From Amycolatopsis antarctica (GTDB taxonomy: Bacteria; Actinomycetota; Actinomycetes; Mycobacteriales; Pseudonocardiaceae): DNA of 64,000 nucleotides. Location of the stretch: NCBI RefSeq assembly GCF_002262875.1, contig NZ_NKYE01000012.1, positions 1 to 64,000 of the forward strand. Direction: 5' to 3'. The notes below the pieces were generated by a model. That model saw only the letters and a program-made list of their open reading frames with translations. It made no database searches and was not told the DNA's origin. The translations under genes and the position numbers were made by a program. Shown in pieces: positions 1 to 8,266 of this stretch (the stretch's first letter is position 1; each line of letters starts with the position of its first letter).

Positions 1-52
1 GGTGATAACCAGACGAGCCTTCGACATGCCCGAGCATCCAGCCCACCCAGCC

Positions 53-121
53 AGTCGCCGATGACCCGCGACTCGTGTCGCCTATGACCTGAGACACCTG
101 TCGCCTATCTCCTGAGCCAGG
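53..121. repeat. Three tandem 23-bp repeats, probable insertion-sequence end
   Basis: Three consecutive 23-bp units lie at 53-75, 76-98 and 99-121. The second and third share TGTCGCCTAT at the start and CCTGAG in the middle; the first is a diverged copy. Tandem subterminal repeats of this kind (TGTCxCCTATxxCCTGAGAC) are known at the ends of IS481-family elements in actinobacteria. No transposase lies to the right, so the element body would be left of the window. The repeat is seen directly; the IS assignment is inference. Confidence 0.45.
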
Positions 122-139
122 ACACTGTCATCCCGACCG

Positions 140-173
140 ACGGCGGCGGTTCCCCTCGGGGAGCCGCCGCCGT
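140..173. terminator. Hairpin terminator downstream of the transporter gene
   Basis: Two 16-nt arms (140-155 and 158-173) pair with a single G-T wobble around a 2-nt centre. The hairpin lies about 60 bp beyond the stop of the minus-strand transporter operon and could end its transcript, or transcripts entering from the left. Confidence 0.55.
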
Positions 174-232
174 TCTCGTCCGCTGGTACCGGCTCTCCTG
201 CGCGGGCGGTCGCTCCGGTCAGGCGTGCCGGG

Positions 233-1516
233 TCAGGAGAAGTAGCGCAGCCAGACGTAGGGCACGCAGGACGCGATCATCACGGCCGTCACCAGGCTGC
301 CGTACTTGGTGAACTCCCAGAAGCTGATCCGCACGCCCCGGCGGGCGGCGAACCCGATCGCCACGACGTTCGCGCTGGCGGCGATCGCGGTGGTGTTGCC
401 GCCGAGGTCCGCGCCGAGCGCGAGCGACCACCACAGCGCCTCGCCGGTCGCCGGATCGGGCACCGAGGCGACGAGTTCCTCGACGATCGGCAGTACGGTC
501 GCCACGTACGGGATCGTGTCGATCATCCCGCCGACGATGGCGGAGCCGACCAGCAGCACCACGGCGGCCAGGAAGTAGTTGTCGCCGACGAGGTCGATGG
601 CCCAGCGGCCGACATCGTCGATGACGCCGACGCTGACCAGGCCGCCGACCATCACGAACAGGCCCATGAAGAACACCAGCGTGGACCAGTCGACCTCGGC
701 CAGGTACTCCTTCGCCTGCGTTCCGGAGACGAGCACCATCATCCCGGCGCCGAGCAGCCCGACGAAGGCCGGATCGATGCCGAGCGGTCCGTGCAGGATG
801 AACGCGACCATCACACCGCCGGTCACCACCAGGCAGCGCACCAGCAGCTTGCGGTCGTGGATGGTGCCGTTCTCGTCCAGCGCCATCACCTCGGCCATGT
901 GCTCGCGGGCGTCGATGAACGCGCGGCGGAACAGCACCCGGCACAGGCCGATGAAGATCACCAGCAGCACCACGGTGATGGGTGCGAGGTTGATCAGGAA
1001 GTCGCCGAAGCTCAGGCCCGCGCGGCTGCCGATCATGATGTTCGGCGGGTCGCCGACGAGCGTGGCCGTGCCGCCGATGTTCGCCGCCATCACCTCGGCG
1101 ATCAGGAAGGGCACGACCGGCAGCCGCAGGCGGCCGCAGACGGCGAAGGTGACCGGGGCGACGAGCAGCATGACGGTCACGCTGTCCAGGAAGGCACCGA
1201 CGAAGGCGGTGACCAGTACCAGGATGACCATCAGCCGGAACGGCCTGCCGCGGCTCTTCTTCGCCGCCCAGATGGCCATGTACTCGAAGATCCCGGTGTG
1301 CTTGAGCACGCTGACGGTGATCATCATGCCGAGCAGCAGGAAGATCACGTTCCAGTCGACCCCGGTCTCCTCGGCGAAGAACGCGGAGTGCGAGTCGACG
1401 ATCCCGAGCACCACCAGGACGGCCACACCACCCAGCGCGGCCGCGACCCGGTGGACCCGTTCGGTGGCTATCAGGACGAAGGCGACGACGAAGACGGTGA
1501 TGGCGGCGGCGGTCAT
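233..1516 (-). CDS. ArsB/NhaD/SLC13-superfamily ion transporter
   Basis: A 427-residue polytopic inner-membrane protein with about 10-12 hydrophobic segments. It carries two hallmark stretches of the ArsB/NhaD (ion transporter) superfamily: FLDSVTVMLLVAP near residue 110 and VGDPPNIMIG near residue 150. Members move anions such as arsenite or citrate, or exchange Na+/H+; the substrate cannot be read from sequence. The start is the ATG at 1516, preceded by a GGAGGAG ribosome site. It overlaps the stop of the upstream TrkA-C gene by ATGA, so the two are translationally coupled. The frame stays open further upstream, but that part encodes low-complexity Arg/Pro sequence and is not believed. Confidence 0.85.
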   Translation of the reverse strand: MTAAAITVFVVAFVLIATERVHRVAAALGGVAVLVVLGIVDSHSAFFAEETGVDWNVIFLLLGMMITVSVLKHTGIFEYMAIWAAKKSRGRPFRLMVILVLVTAFVGAFLDSVTVMLLVAPVTFAVCGRLRLPVVPFLIAEVMAANIGGTATLVGDPPNIMIGSRAGLSFGDFLINLAPITVVLLVIFIGLCRVLFRRAFIDAREHMAEVMALDENGTIHDRKLLVRCLVVTGGVMVAFILHGPLGIDPAFVGLLGAGMMVLVSGTQAKEYLAEVDWSTLVFFMGLFVMVGGLVSVGVIDDVGRWAIDLVGDNYFLAAVVLLVGSAIVGGMIDTIPYVATVLPIVEELVASVPDPATGEALWWSLALGADLGGNTTAIAASANVVAIGFAARRGVRISFWEFTKYGSLVTAVMIASCVPYVWLRYFS

Positions 1517-1896
1517 GGCGGTGGGTCTCCTCCTGCGGCGATCGAGGCGAGCAGGACCGCCTCCTGCCTGCCGCCGGGACCGGCGAGCACGAGGAGCAGG
1601 TCCCCCGGCGCGATCGGGGTGTCCGGTGCTGGAACGAAGCTGCGGCCGGAACGACGGACCAGGGCGACCGAGACGGCGGGATGCGACACCACCTCCCCGA
1701 TGGACCTGTCCACCAGCGGCGAACCCTCCGGCACGGCGATCCGGAACAGTTCGACGCCGGCGTCGGCGAGCAGCGGGAGTTCCGTGCGGGCACGCCGCAG
1801 CGCCGCGCGCGGGCGCGGTGCGTGCAACACGAACGCGGTCGCCACGAGGAGCGCCAGCAGGGCCGACGCGACGACCAGCACGAGACCACTGGTCAT
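1513..1896 (-). CDS. Membrane-anchored TrkA-C (RCK_C) domain protein
   Basis: A 127-residue protein with one N-terminal transmembrane helix (about residues 4-23). A TrkA-C/RCK_C fold follows (about 55-118), seen as the pattern hydrophobic-xVPEGSPLVDRSIGEV, then APGDLLLVL. RCK_C domains bind small ligands and gate or tether ion transporters. The stop overlaps the start of the ion transporter by 4 nt (ATGA), so this is probably a regulatory subunit made with it. The ATG at 1896 is chosen because the sequence upstream loses the family pattern. No clear ribosome site is visible there. Confidence 0.75.
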   Translation of the reverse strand: MTSGLVLVVASALLALLVATAFVLHAPRPRAALRRARTELPLLADAGVELFRIAVPEGSPLVDRSIGEVVSHPAVSVALVRRSGRSFVPAPDTPIAPGDLLLVLAGPGGRQEAVLLASIAAGGDPPP

Positions 1897-2119
1897 GACG
1901 GGGCTTTCGGTGGTGCCGCGACCGGACTCGGCCGCGGACGTCGTGAAACCGGCTGTACCAGGCCGTGTCCGGCGTTGCCGCTCGATCGGATTCGTGATCG
2001 GGGCGGTTGCCCGGAGCGGCGGCGGGAAGTCCTCGTACCGGTGTCGTACCGGGCCTTCCGCCGACGTAGCCGGACACCGCCTCCGCGAACACCGCGACCG
2101 CGGAACCGCCGGGCAGGAC

Positions 2120-2629
2120 CTAGCCGTTGTGCGGCGGTCCTCGCTGTGGGGAGATCCGCGCGGGCTCTCCCGCGGGGACGCGTACGGCGGCCGAGGAGGG
2201 TGGCTGCGCCGCGGGTCCTCGCGGGCAGGGCGCTGCGGCGAAGACGGGCAGCGCGGCGTGCTGCTGGGCGCTGAAGGAGCCGGCGACGCCGTGGTGGATG
2301 GCGGTGCCGAGGTACAGCGGTGAGGAACCACGGTGGACGGGGGCGTGCCCGGCTTCACCTGCCCGCCTGGCCGGCGCGGTGTCGGTGCCGGACTCGGCTC
2401 CGGTCCAGCGGCCGGCCCGGAAACCTGAGCCGGAGTCGTCGAGGGTGTCCGCGGGGGCCGATTCGAGTGCCTGGCGCTGTGGGGAGGCGATCGAAGGGCC
2501 GGCGTCGTAGGCAGGCCAGTAGGCCGCGGAGATTCCGGTGAGGGCGACGACCAGGGTGACCAGCGTCAGCAGGACCCTGCTGTAGCGCACGCGGCCCATG
2601 GCCGGTGCTGCGGCTGGCCCGGCACGCAT
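2120..2629 (-). CDS. Hypothetical secreted or membrane-anchored protein
   Basis: A 169-residue protein with an N-terminal hydrophobic helix (about residues 18-37, VLLTLVTLVVALTGISAAYW) and a low-complexity Ala/Gly/Pro/Ser tail. No domain is recognised. A GAGGGGGG ribosome site precedes the ATG at 2629; an alternative ATG lies 30 nt downstream. It lies upstream of the transporter pair on the same strand, about 220 nt away, so a link to them is uncertain. It may be a lineage-specific envelope protein. Confidence 0.5.
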   Translation of the reverse strand: MRAGPAAAPAMGRVRYSRVLLTLVTLVVALTGISAAYWPAYDAGPSIASPQRQALESAPADTLDDSGSGFRAGRWTGAESGTDTAPARRAGEAGHAPVHRGSSPLYLGTAIHHGVAGSFSAQQHAALPVFAAAPCPRGPAAQPPSSAAVRVPAGEPARISPQRGPPHNG

Positions 2630-2752
2630 CGGTGCCCCCCTCGTCGCGTTACCAAAGCCAGACGCTAGCGCGATATGGGTGAATTGTCACGAACGCGCGA
2701 TTCGCCGGGTGTCACCGGAGGGGCAAGGGGACGTCGCCCTCGGGACCACTCC

Positions 2753-3667
2753 TCAGCGGTCACCCTGCCCCGGGTACTCGGCCAGGAACTGCTCCAGTTC
2801 GGAGGCGAGTTCGTCACCGGAGGGAATGCGCTCGCCGACCTCGGCGAGCAGGCTGCCGCGCTCCTCGGCGGACTTGAAGGCGTCGTACTGGCGTTCCAGC
2901 GCGTGCACCACCTCGGCGACCTCGTCGGACTCGGCGACCTGACGGGCGATCTCGGCGTCGGCCGTACGCGCGGAATCCCGCAACGCCTCGTCCGGGACGA
3001 CCAGGCCCGCCGTGCGCGCGACCGATTCCAGCAGGGTCAGTGCCGCCGAGGGGTAGCTCGACTTGCCCAGGTAGTGCGGGACCTGCGCGGCGAAACCCGC
3101 CGCGTCCGCACCCGCCTCACCGAGCCGGTACTCCAGCAGCGAGGACGCACTGCCCGGCACCTGGATCCTGCTGTGCATCGGCTCGTGGCCGTCGATCAGT
3201 CCGGACCGGGTGGCGTGCGCGGAGACCAGCAGCGGACGGGTGTGCGGGACGCCCATCGGGATGCCATGGAAACCGATGCTCATCCGCACCTCCCAGCGCT
3301 CCATCAGCGAGCGCACGGCGGCCACGAACCGCTCCCACTGGGAGTCCGGCTCCGGGCCGGTGAGCAGCAGGAACGGCGTGTGCTCGGCGTCGTGCAGGAG
3401 GTACACCACCAGTTCCGGCACCTCGTAGCTCACCCAGCGGTCCGTCTCGAAGCCCATCGCGGGCCTGCGTGCGCGGTAGTCGACGAGCTGGTCGGTGTCG
3501 AAGCGCGCGACCACGCGGTGCTCGAAGGTCGCGAGCAGGTGCTCGGTCAGCAGCGAGCCGGCGGCACCGGCGTCCACGAAACCGCTCAGGTGCTCGAGGA
3601 GCACCGCACCCGTCACATCGGGAACATCGGAATCCACTTCGTACAGACCCGTCGGATCCTGCACCAC
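2753..3667 (-). CDS. PAC2 family protein
   Basis: A 304-residue soluble protein of the PAC2 family, named after the eukaryotic proteasome assembly chaperone. The N-terminal half has the alternating beta/alpha pattern with the typical HDAEHTPFLLLTGPEPD and GIPMGVPHTRP segments (about residues 92-145). The C-terminal third is helical and acidic. Actinobacteria have proteasome genes, but the bacterial PAC2 role is unproven. The GTG start at 3667 has a perfect AGGAGG about 7 nt upstream. It is divergent from the flavin oxidoreductase, sharing a 116-bp promoter region. Confidence 0.85.
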   Translation of the reverse strand: MVQDPTGLYEVDSDVPDVTGAVLLEHLSGFVDAGAAGSLLTEHLLATFEHRVVARFDTDQLVDYRARRPAMGFETDRWVSYEVPELVVYLLHDAEHTPFLLLTGPEPDSQWERFVAAVRSLMERWEVRMSIGFHGIPMGVPHTRPLLVSAHATRSGLIDGHEPMHSRIQVPGSASSLLEYRLGEAGADAAGFAAQVPHYLGKSSYPSAALTLLESVARTAGLVVPDEALRDSARTADAEIARQVAESDEVAEVVHALERQYDAFKSAEERGSLLAEVGERIPSGDELASELEQFLAEYPGQGDR

Positions 3668-3783
3668 ACTTACCTCCTGTCGGCAAACGCCGTCCTGCTC
3701 GGGTCCAACGTTTCACAGGCCCCTTTCGATTCCCACCCCGCGGTGTTCGGCGGCCCGGGACGCATCGGCCTAGCGTCTCCGGT

Positions 3784-5028
3784 ATGGGAAACGCCTATTC
3801 TCCCGACGCCGACGTGGTGATCGCCGGGGCCGGGCTCGCCGGCCTCGCGGCCGCGGTGACCCTGCACGAAGCGGGCCTGCGCGTGCTGGTGCTGGAGGCG
3901 GGGCCGGAGCCCGGCGGCCGGGTGCGCACCGACGTGGTGGCCGGCTTCCGCCTCGACCACGGCTTCCAGGTGCTCAATCCGGCCTACCCGGCGGTGCGGG
4001 ACCTGGTGGACGTCGACGCGCTGCGGCCCGGCCGGTTCTGGCGGGCGCTGCGGATCGTCGACGGGGACCGCTCCCGGCTGCTGGGCAACCCACTGGACAG
4101 TGCCCGAGCCCTGCGCGACCTCTGGCCACCCGGCGCGATCCGGGCACGCGACCTGCCCGCGCTCGCGGCTCTGTCCGCGCGGGATCTCGCGGTCGCGGGC
4201 GGCACCCTGACCGGGGCCACCGACCGGCCCACGCACGCGGAGCTGCGCCGCCGCGGCCTGTCCGAGGAGATCGTCGACGGGGTGCTGCGGCCCTTCCTCG
4301 CGGGCGTGTTCCTGGAGGCCGAGCTGGAGACCTCCGCCCGCTTCTTCCATCTGGTGTGGCGCACCTTCCTGCGCGGCACCCCGGTGCTGCCCGCGGCCGG
4401 CATGGGAGCGCTGCCCGCTCAGCTCGCGTCCCGGCTGCCCGCCGGGTCCGTCCGGTGCGACACCCCGGTCCGCGAGGTCACCGCCGGCGCGACGCCGCGC
4501 GTGCGCACCGACGACGGGCCGGTGCGTGCCGGGGCCGTCGTGGTGGCCACCGACGGGACGGTCGCGGCACGACTGCTCCCCGGGATCGCCGAACCGGCGT
4601 GGAAGCAGGTGACCACCCGGTACTTCGGTACGGGCCAGGCGCCGCTGGACGAGCCGGTGATCGTGGTCGATGCCCGCGGCGGTCCGGTGGTGAACACCTC
4701 CGTGCTCAGTGCGGTGGCGCCCTCGTACGCGCCCGCGGACGCGGCCCTGGTCTCGGCGTCGACGCTGGATCCGGACGCGGACGAACGGTCGATCCGCGAG
4801 CACCTCGCCGCGCTGTACCGCACCTCGGCCCGGGACTGGGAGCTGCTCGGCACCTATCGCGTACCGCGGGCGCTGCCCGCGATGCCGGCGCCGCACCCGG
4901 TACGCAAACCGGTGCGGCACTCCCCCGGCGTCTACGTATGCGGGGACCATCGCGACACCTCGTCGATCCAGGGCGCGCTGGTCTCCGGCCGCCGCGCCGC
5001 GAGCGCCGCCATCGCGGGCCTGCACTGA
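3784..5028 (+). CDS. FAD-dependent amine-oxidase-like oxidoreductase
   Basis: A 414-residue flavoprotein. A Rossmann dinucleotide motif, GAGLAGLAAA, lies at about residues 15-24, followed by EAGPEPGGRVRT, the second FAD-contact motif. A C-terminal VCGDHRDTSSIQGALVSGRRAA motif is typical of the amine oxidase/phytoene desaturase/protoporphyrinogen oxidase group. The substrate is unknown. The ATG at 3784 is the first codon giving the canonical N-terminus. The SAM methyltransferase follows after 55 nt on the same strand, so the two may be co-transcribed. Confidence 0.85.
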   Translation: MGNAYSPDADVVIAGAGLAGLAAAVTLHEAGLRVLVLEAGPEPGGRVRTDVVAGFRLDHGFQVLNPAYPAVRDLVDVDALRPGRFWRALRIVDGDRSRLLGNPLDSARALRDLWPPGAIRARDLPALAALSARDLAVAGGTLTGATDRPTHAELRRRGLSEEIVDGVLRPFLAGVFLEAELETSARFFHLVWRTFLRGTPVLPAAGMGALPAQLASRLPAGSVRCDTPVREVTAGATPRVRTDDGPVRAGAVVVATDGTVAARLLPGIAEPAWKQVTTRYFGTGQAPLDEPVIVVDARGGPVVNTSVLSAVAPSYAPADAALVSASTLDPDADERSIREHLAALYRTSARDWELLGTYRVPRALPAMPAPHPVRKPVRHSPGVYVCGDHRDTSSIQGALVSGRRAASAAIAGLH

Positions 5029-5083
5029 ACCGTCCGCGCCGAAATCGTTTGGGGCGCGGGCAAATCCGGGCCATACTCGGCCC

Positions 5084-5821
5084 ATGCGGTTCGACGACTT
5101 CGACACCCGCGGCTACCGGACCCTCGACGTGCGAACCGGATACGGGCAGTGGGCGGACACCTACGAGGACACCGTCCAGGACACCATGGACCTGGCCCTG
5201 CTCGACCGGCTGACCGAAGCGGACTGGGGTGCGGCGCGCCGTGCCGCCGACCTCGGCTGCGGCACCGGCCGCACCGGGGCCTGGCTGCGCGCGCACGGCG
5301 TCGGCGCGATCGACGGGGTGGACCTGACCCCGCAGATGCTCGACGTGGCAAGGAAACGGGGGGCGCACGACCGGCTGTTCGAGGCGGACGTGACGGCGAC
5401 CGGGCTCGCGGAACGAACCTACGATCTGCTCGCCGCCTCGCTGATCGACGAGCACCTGGACGATCTCGGCGCGCTGTACCGCGAGGCGTGGCGGATCGCG
5501 GCCGGCACCGCGACCTTCGTGCTCGTCGCGTTCCACCCGCACTTCATCATGCACACCGGGATGCCGACACATTTCACCGCCGCGGACGGTGAGGACGTGG
5601 CGATAACGACGAACGTGCACCTGGTCAGCGAGCACGTGAGCGCGGCGCTGGCGGCCCGATGGCGGCTGGCCGAGCTGCGGGAGCGGGTCGTCGACGACGA
5701 GTGGGTGACGGTCAAGCCGAAGTGGGCCGGGTTCCGCGGGCATCCGGTGTCGGTGGCCTACGTGTGGCACAAGGAATCCCGACCGGCTCCGTCAGTCCAC
5801 TGTGGAGGAACAGTGAGCTGA
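5084..5821 (+). CDS. Class I SAM-dependent methyltransferase
   Basis: A 245-residue protein with the Methyltransf_11/25 core: motif I ADLGCGTGRTGAWL (about residues 50-63), the acidic motif II end IDGVDLTPQMLDVARKRG, and post-I DVTATGLAERTYDLL. The substrate is not identifiable. The start ATG at 5084 matches the usual N-terminal YDxxAxxYD-like segment (YGQWADTYED). It lies downstream of the flavin oxidoreductase, and a decayed methyltransferase copy follows. Confidence 0.85.
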   Translation: MRFDDFDTRGYRTLDVRTGYGQWADTYEDTVQDTMDLALLDRLTEADWGAARRAADLGCGTGRTGAWLRAHGVGAIDGVDLTPQMLDVARKRGAHDRLFEADVTATGLAERTYDLLAASLIDEHLDDLGALYREAWRIAAGTATFVLVAFHPHFIMHTGMPTHFTAADGEDVAITTNVHLVSEHVSAALAARWRLAELRERVVDDEWVTVKPKWAGFRGHPVSVAYVWHKESRPAPSVHCGGTVS

Positions 5822-5876
5822 CCACCCTGAGCGGAACCAGTTGTCCCCGCCGTCCCCCGGCGTGCGGGATCGTGGC

Positions 5877-6310
5877 ATGGCGAGCATCGAGCGTTTCGGC
5901 GGCGCGGACTCCGGCGTGCCCGCACTGCGCGACCTGTTCGGCGAGGGAAGCCTCGGGCTGGTCACCATCGGCACGGCGCCGCACCGGGTGAGCCCGGAGG
6001 TGCTGCTGCCGGAGCCGGCACGTGTGCTCCGGCCCGGCGGGGGCGTGGCCGTGCTCGCCGACAGTCCGCCGGTCTGGCCGCACGACACGGCCTCCGGGTG
6101 AGGTGCTGCGGGATCTGGCCGCGTCCCGGTTCGGGGCCACCCCAGCTGCCCTCCCGCGGCACCAGCGAGGCCGATCGGGACCGGTACCGCGCGGGGCTCA
6201 CCGCGGCCGGGTTCGGTTGCGTGGCCGGGCACCGCTTCGACCACGTCGACGTGCGGACTCTCGACGAGTTCGCCGGGCAGGTACCCGTCCGGTTGCTCTC
6301 GGCCCGCAGG
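5877..6310 (+). pseudogene. Frameshifted SAM methyltransferase remnant
   Basis: Frame 1 (5877-6101) reads into LVTIGTAPHR...ARVLRPGGGVAVLADSPP, the post-motif core of a Methyltransf_11 protein. It stops at 6099. The continuation EVLRDLAASRFGAT lies in a second frame (about 6098-6145). The C-terminal part DRDRYRAGLTAAGF...FDHVDVRTLDEFAGQV lies in a third (about 6160-6310). Two frameshifts are therefore needed, and the SAM-binding N-terminal half is absent. It reads as a decayed paralogue of the kind of gene just upstream. Confidence 0.65.
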
Positions 6311-6600
6311 CCGGGAACCGGCCTGTGCGCCACCTCACCCGGCACCGGTGACCTATGCCACCGGCAGGCAACCCCATCGGCGGTGGCAAGTTGGGGGTTC
6401 AGTCGTCCAGCGCTGGGAAACCCTTGCAGCGTAACGAGAATCCGTGTCGGGTGCGTCACCGCGACGCCGTCCGCGACGGTCGCGTCGACCCCCATTCGTG
6501 TGGTTACCGTTCCGTTATCGCCAGGCCGTCCGGCCCACGTGGCCTGCCGGAGGCGAGTCGGGGAACGACATCGACCACAGCAACGCATGGAGGTTCCATC
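6311..6600 (+). promoter_or_regulatory. Long untranslated leader region before the NlpC/P60 gene
   Basis: About 290 nt separate the methyltransferase remnant from the GTG start of the cell-wall hydrolase. The stretch holds several short inverted repeats, for example AACCCC/GGGGTT around 6370-6402 and GGCCG/CGGCC around 6527-6540. Actinobacterial cell-wall hydrolase genes often have structured leaders (c-di-AMP ydaO-type riboswitches). I cannot match that consensus here with confidence. Confidence 0.25.
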
Positions 6601-7380
6601 GTGCCCACGTCCACGCGGACCGGCTCCCGCCGGCTGCGCCGCATCGGCTCCGCGACCCTGGTCGGCGCGGCCGGTGCCGGGGCGCTCCTCGGCTTCTCCG
6701 GGACGGCCTCCGCGACCGTGCCGACCGAGCAGACCATCGACGGTGCGCAGACACCCGTCACCGCGGGCACCCCGCTGACGTTCACCGGAAGGCTGACCGG
6801 CCTCGGCGACTCCCCCGTCGCCGAGCAACAGGTCGACCTCGAGTGGCGTGGCGGCCCGGACCAGCCCTGGGCGGTGTCCAACGCCGGCACCACCGACGCC
6901 GACGGGGTGGCTGCCATCCCGGCCACCGTCAGACAGAGCGCCGAGTGGCGGATCAGCTACCACGGCGACCGGGTCAACGATCCGAGTGCGTCACCGATCG
7001 TCGGCGTGCAGTCCGAGCAACCGGAACCACCGGCGGGACAGCGGATTGTCGACGCGGCGGCCTCGCAGGCGGGCAAGGCCTACTCCTACGGGGCCTCCGG
7101 ACCGGACAGCTACGACTGTTCCGGGCTGACCCAGTTCGCGCACCGGGAGGCCGGTGTCGAGCTGCCGCGCACCTCGGGCGAGCAGCGCGCCGCGGTGCCG
7201 GAGATCGCCAGGGCCGAGATGGCACCGGGCGACCTGGTCTTCTTCCACGACGGCGGAAGCGTCTACCACACCGGCGTTTTCGCCGGGGACAACAAGATCT
7301 GGGCGGCACCGGAGTCCGGTGACGTCGTACGCCTCCAGGAGATCTGGACCGACTCGTACACGGTCGGCCGCGCCTGGTGA
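6601..7380 (+). CDS. Secreted NlpC/P60 peptidoglycan endopeptidase
   Basis: A 259-residue exported protein. Residues 1-38 form a signal peptide with an RRLRR n-region, a hydrophobic core and an AxA cleavage site before TVPTEQ. Residues 40-140 form an immunoglobulin-like beta domain. Residues 148-259 form an NlpC/P60 domain with catalytic Cys173 in YDCSGL and His223 in VYHTG. The family cleaves the D-Glu-gamma-mDAP stem-peptide bond of peptidoglycan. The GTG at 6601 follows a GGAGG ribosome site; longer in-frame starts would abolish the signal peptide. A hairpin terminator follows. Confidence 0.88.
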   Translation: MPTSTRTGSRRLRRIGSATLVGAAGAGALLGFSGTASATVPTEQTIDGAQTPVTAGTPLTFTGRLTGLGDSPVAEQQVDLEWRGGPDQPWAVSNAGTTDADGVAAIPATVRQSAEWRISYHGDRVNDPSASPIVGVQSEQPEPPAGQRIVDAAASQAGKAYSYGASGPDSYDCSGLTQFAHREAGVELPRTSGEQRAAVPEIARAEMAPGDLVFFHDGGSVYHTGVFAGDNKIWAAPESGDVVRLQEIWTDSYTVGRAW

Positions 7381-7387
7381 CGTTTTC

Positions 7388-7422
7388 GCGGCCCGGTCCG
7401 GCAGTACTCCGGGCCGGGCCGC
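7388..7422 (+). terminator. Hairpin terminator after the NlpC/P60 gene
   Basis: Arms 7388-7401 and 7409-7422 form a 14-bp stem with one G-T wobble and a 7-nt loop, beginning 8 nt past the stop codon. There is no clear U-tract, as is usual for actinobacteria. Confidence 0.65.
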
Positions 7423-7491
7423 CCCCTCCCGGGAACTCCGTGAGCCGTGTCCTCGTTGTCCGGTTCACAACACCCACCCCAGGAGTGACCC

Positions 7492-8259
7492 ATGGGAACC
7501 GCGATCACGCTGATCGTGCTCGTCCTGCTCGTGGTCGGCGGAGCCGTGTACTACGCGAAGGCGCGGGCCGCCGCCAACCAGCGACGGCTCGACGACGCGA
7601 AGGCCGACGCCCGCCGCTGGGTGGAGCGCCTCGGCGGCCAGGTACTCAACCTCAGTGGCAACGACACCCCCTCCCAGCAGGCCATGGCCGACGCCGCCGA
7701 GCGCTACAACGCGGCGGGCTCGCAGATGGAACAGGCACAAACCGAGGAACAGGCGAAACTGGTGACCGCCACGGCACTGGAGGGCCTCTACTACGTCCGC
7801 GCCGCCCGGACCGCGATGGGTATGGATCCCGGACCGGAACTGCCCGCGGACGCCGAGCGTGACCGGGCGGGCGCCGTCACCGAGCACCGCACCGTGGACG
7901 TCGAGGGCCGGACCTACGAGGCATCCCCCGAGCCCGGCTCGAACACGCCGCACTACTACCCCGGCGGCCGGGTCGCCGGACGCCCGGTCCCGCAGGGCTG
8001 GTACAGCGAGCCGTGGTGGAAGCCTGCCCTCGTGGCTGGCGCGTGGGGTCTCGGCTCCATGTTCCTGTTCGGCGCCATGTTCTCCGGCATGGCGGGTATC
8101 CCGGACGCCCAGGCCTGGGAATCCGGCTACGACGCCGGGCAGCAGGACGCCGTCGAGGGCGGCGGCGACGCCGGGGACGGCGGCGGCGACATGGGCGGTG
8201 ACATGGGCGGCGGCGACATGGGAGACATGGGCGGCGGCATGGACTTCGGCGGCTTCTGA
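7492..8259 (+). CDS. Membrane protein with glycine/aspartate/methionine-rich tail
   Basis: A 255-residue protein with an N-terminal transmembrane helix (residues 4-22) and a helical domain rich in Ala and charged residues (about 23-105). A second hydrophobic segment follows (about 178-200, ALVAGAWGLGSMFLFGAMFSGMAG). The tail from about 212 is made of GGGDMGG-type repeats and begins with ESGYDAGQQDA. Similar actinobacterial proteins are annotated as DUF1542-like or hypothetical, and the function is unknown. The ATG at 7492 follows an AGGAG site. The GYDAG motif recurs in the small protein at 27070-27411. Confidence 0.75.
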   Translation: MGTAITLIVLVLLVVGGAVYYAKARAAANQRRLDDAKADARRWVERLGGQVLNLSGNDTPSQQAMADAAERYNAAGSQMEQAQTEEQAKLVTATALEGLYYVRAARTAMGMDPGPELPADAERDRAGAVTEHRTVDVEGRTYEASPEPGSNTPHYYPGGRVAGRPVPQGWYSEPWWKPALVAGAWGLGSMFLFGAMFSGMAGIPDAQAWESGYDAGQQDAVEGGGDAGDGGGDMGGDMGGGDMGDMGGGMDFGGF

Positions 8260-8266
8260 CCGGCGG

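Noticed and set aside
6311..6600. Firm ydaO/c-di-AMP riboswitch call
   Set aside because: I could not place the conserved core; kept only as a low-confidence leader.
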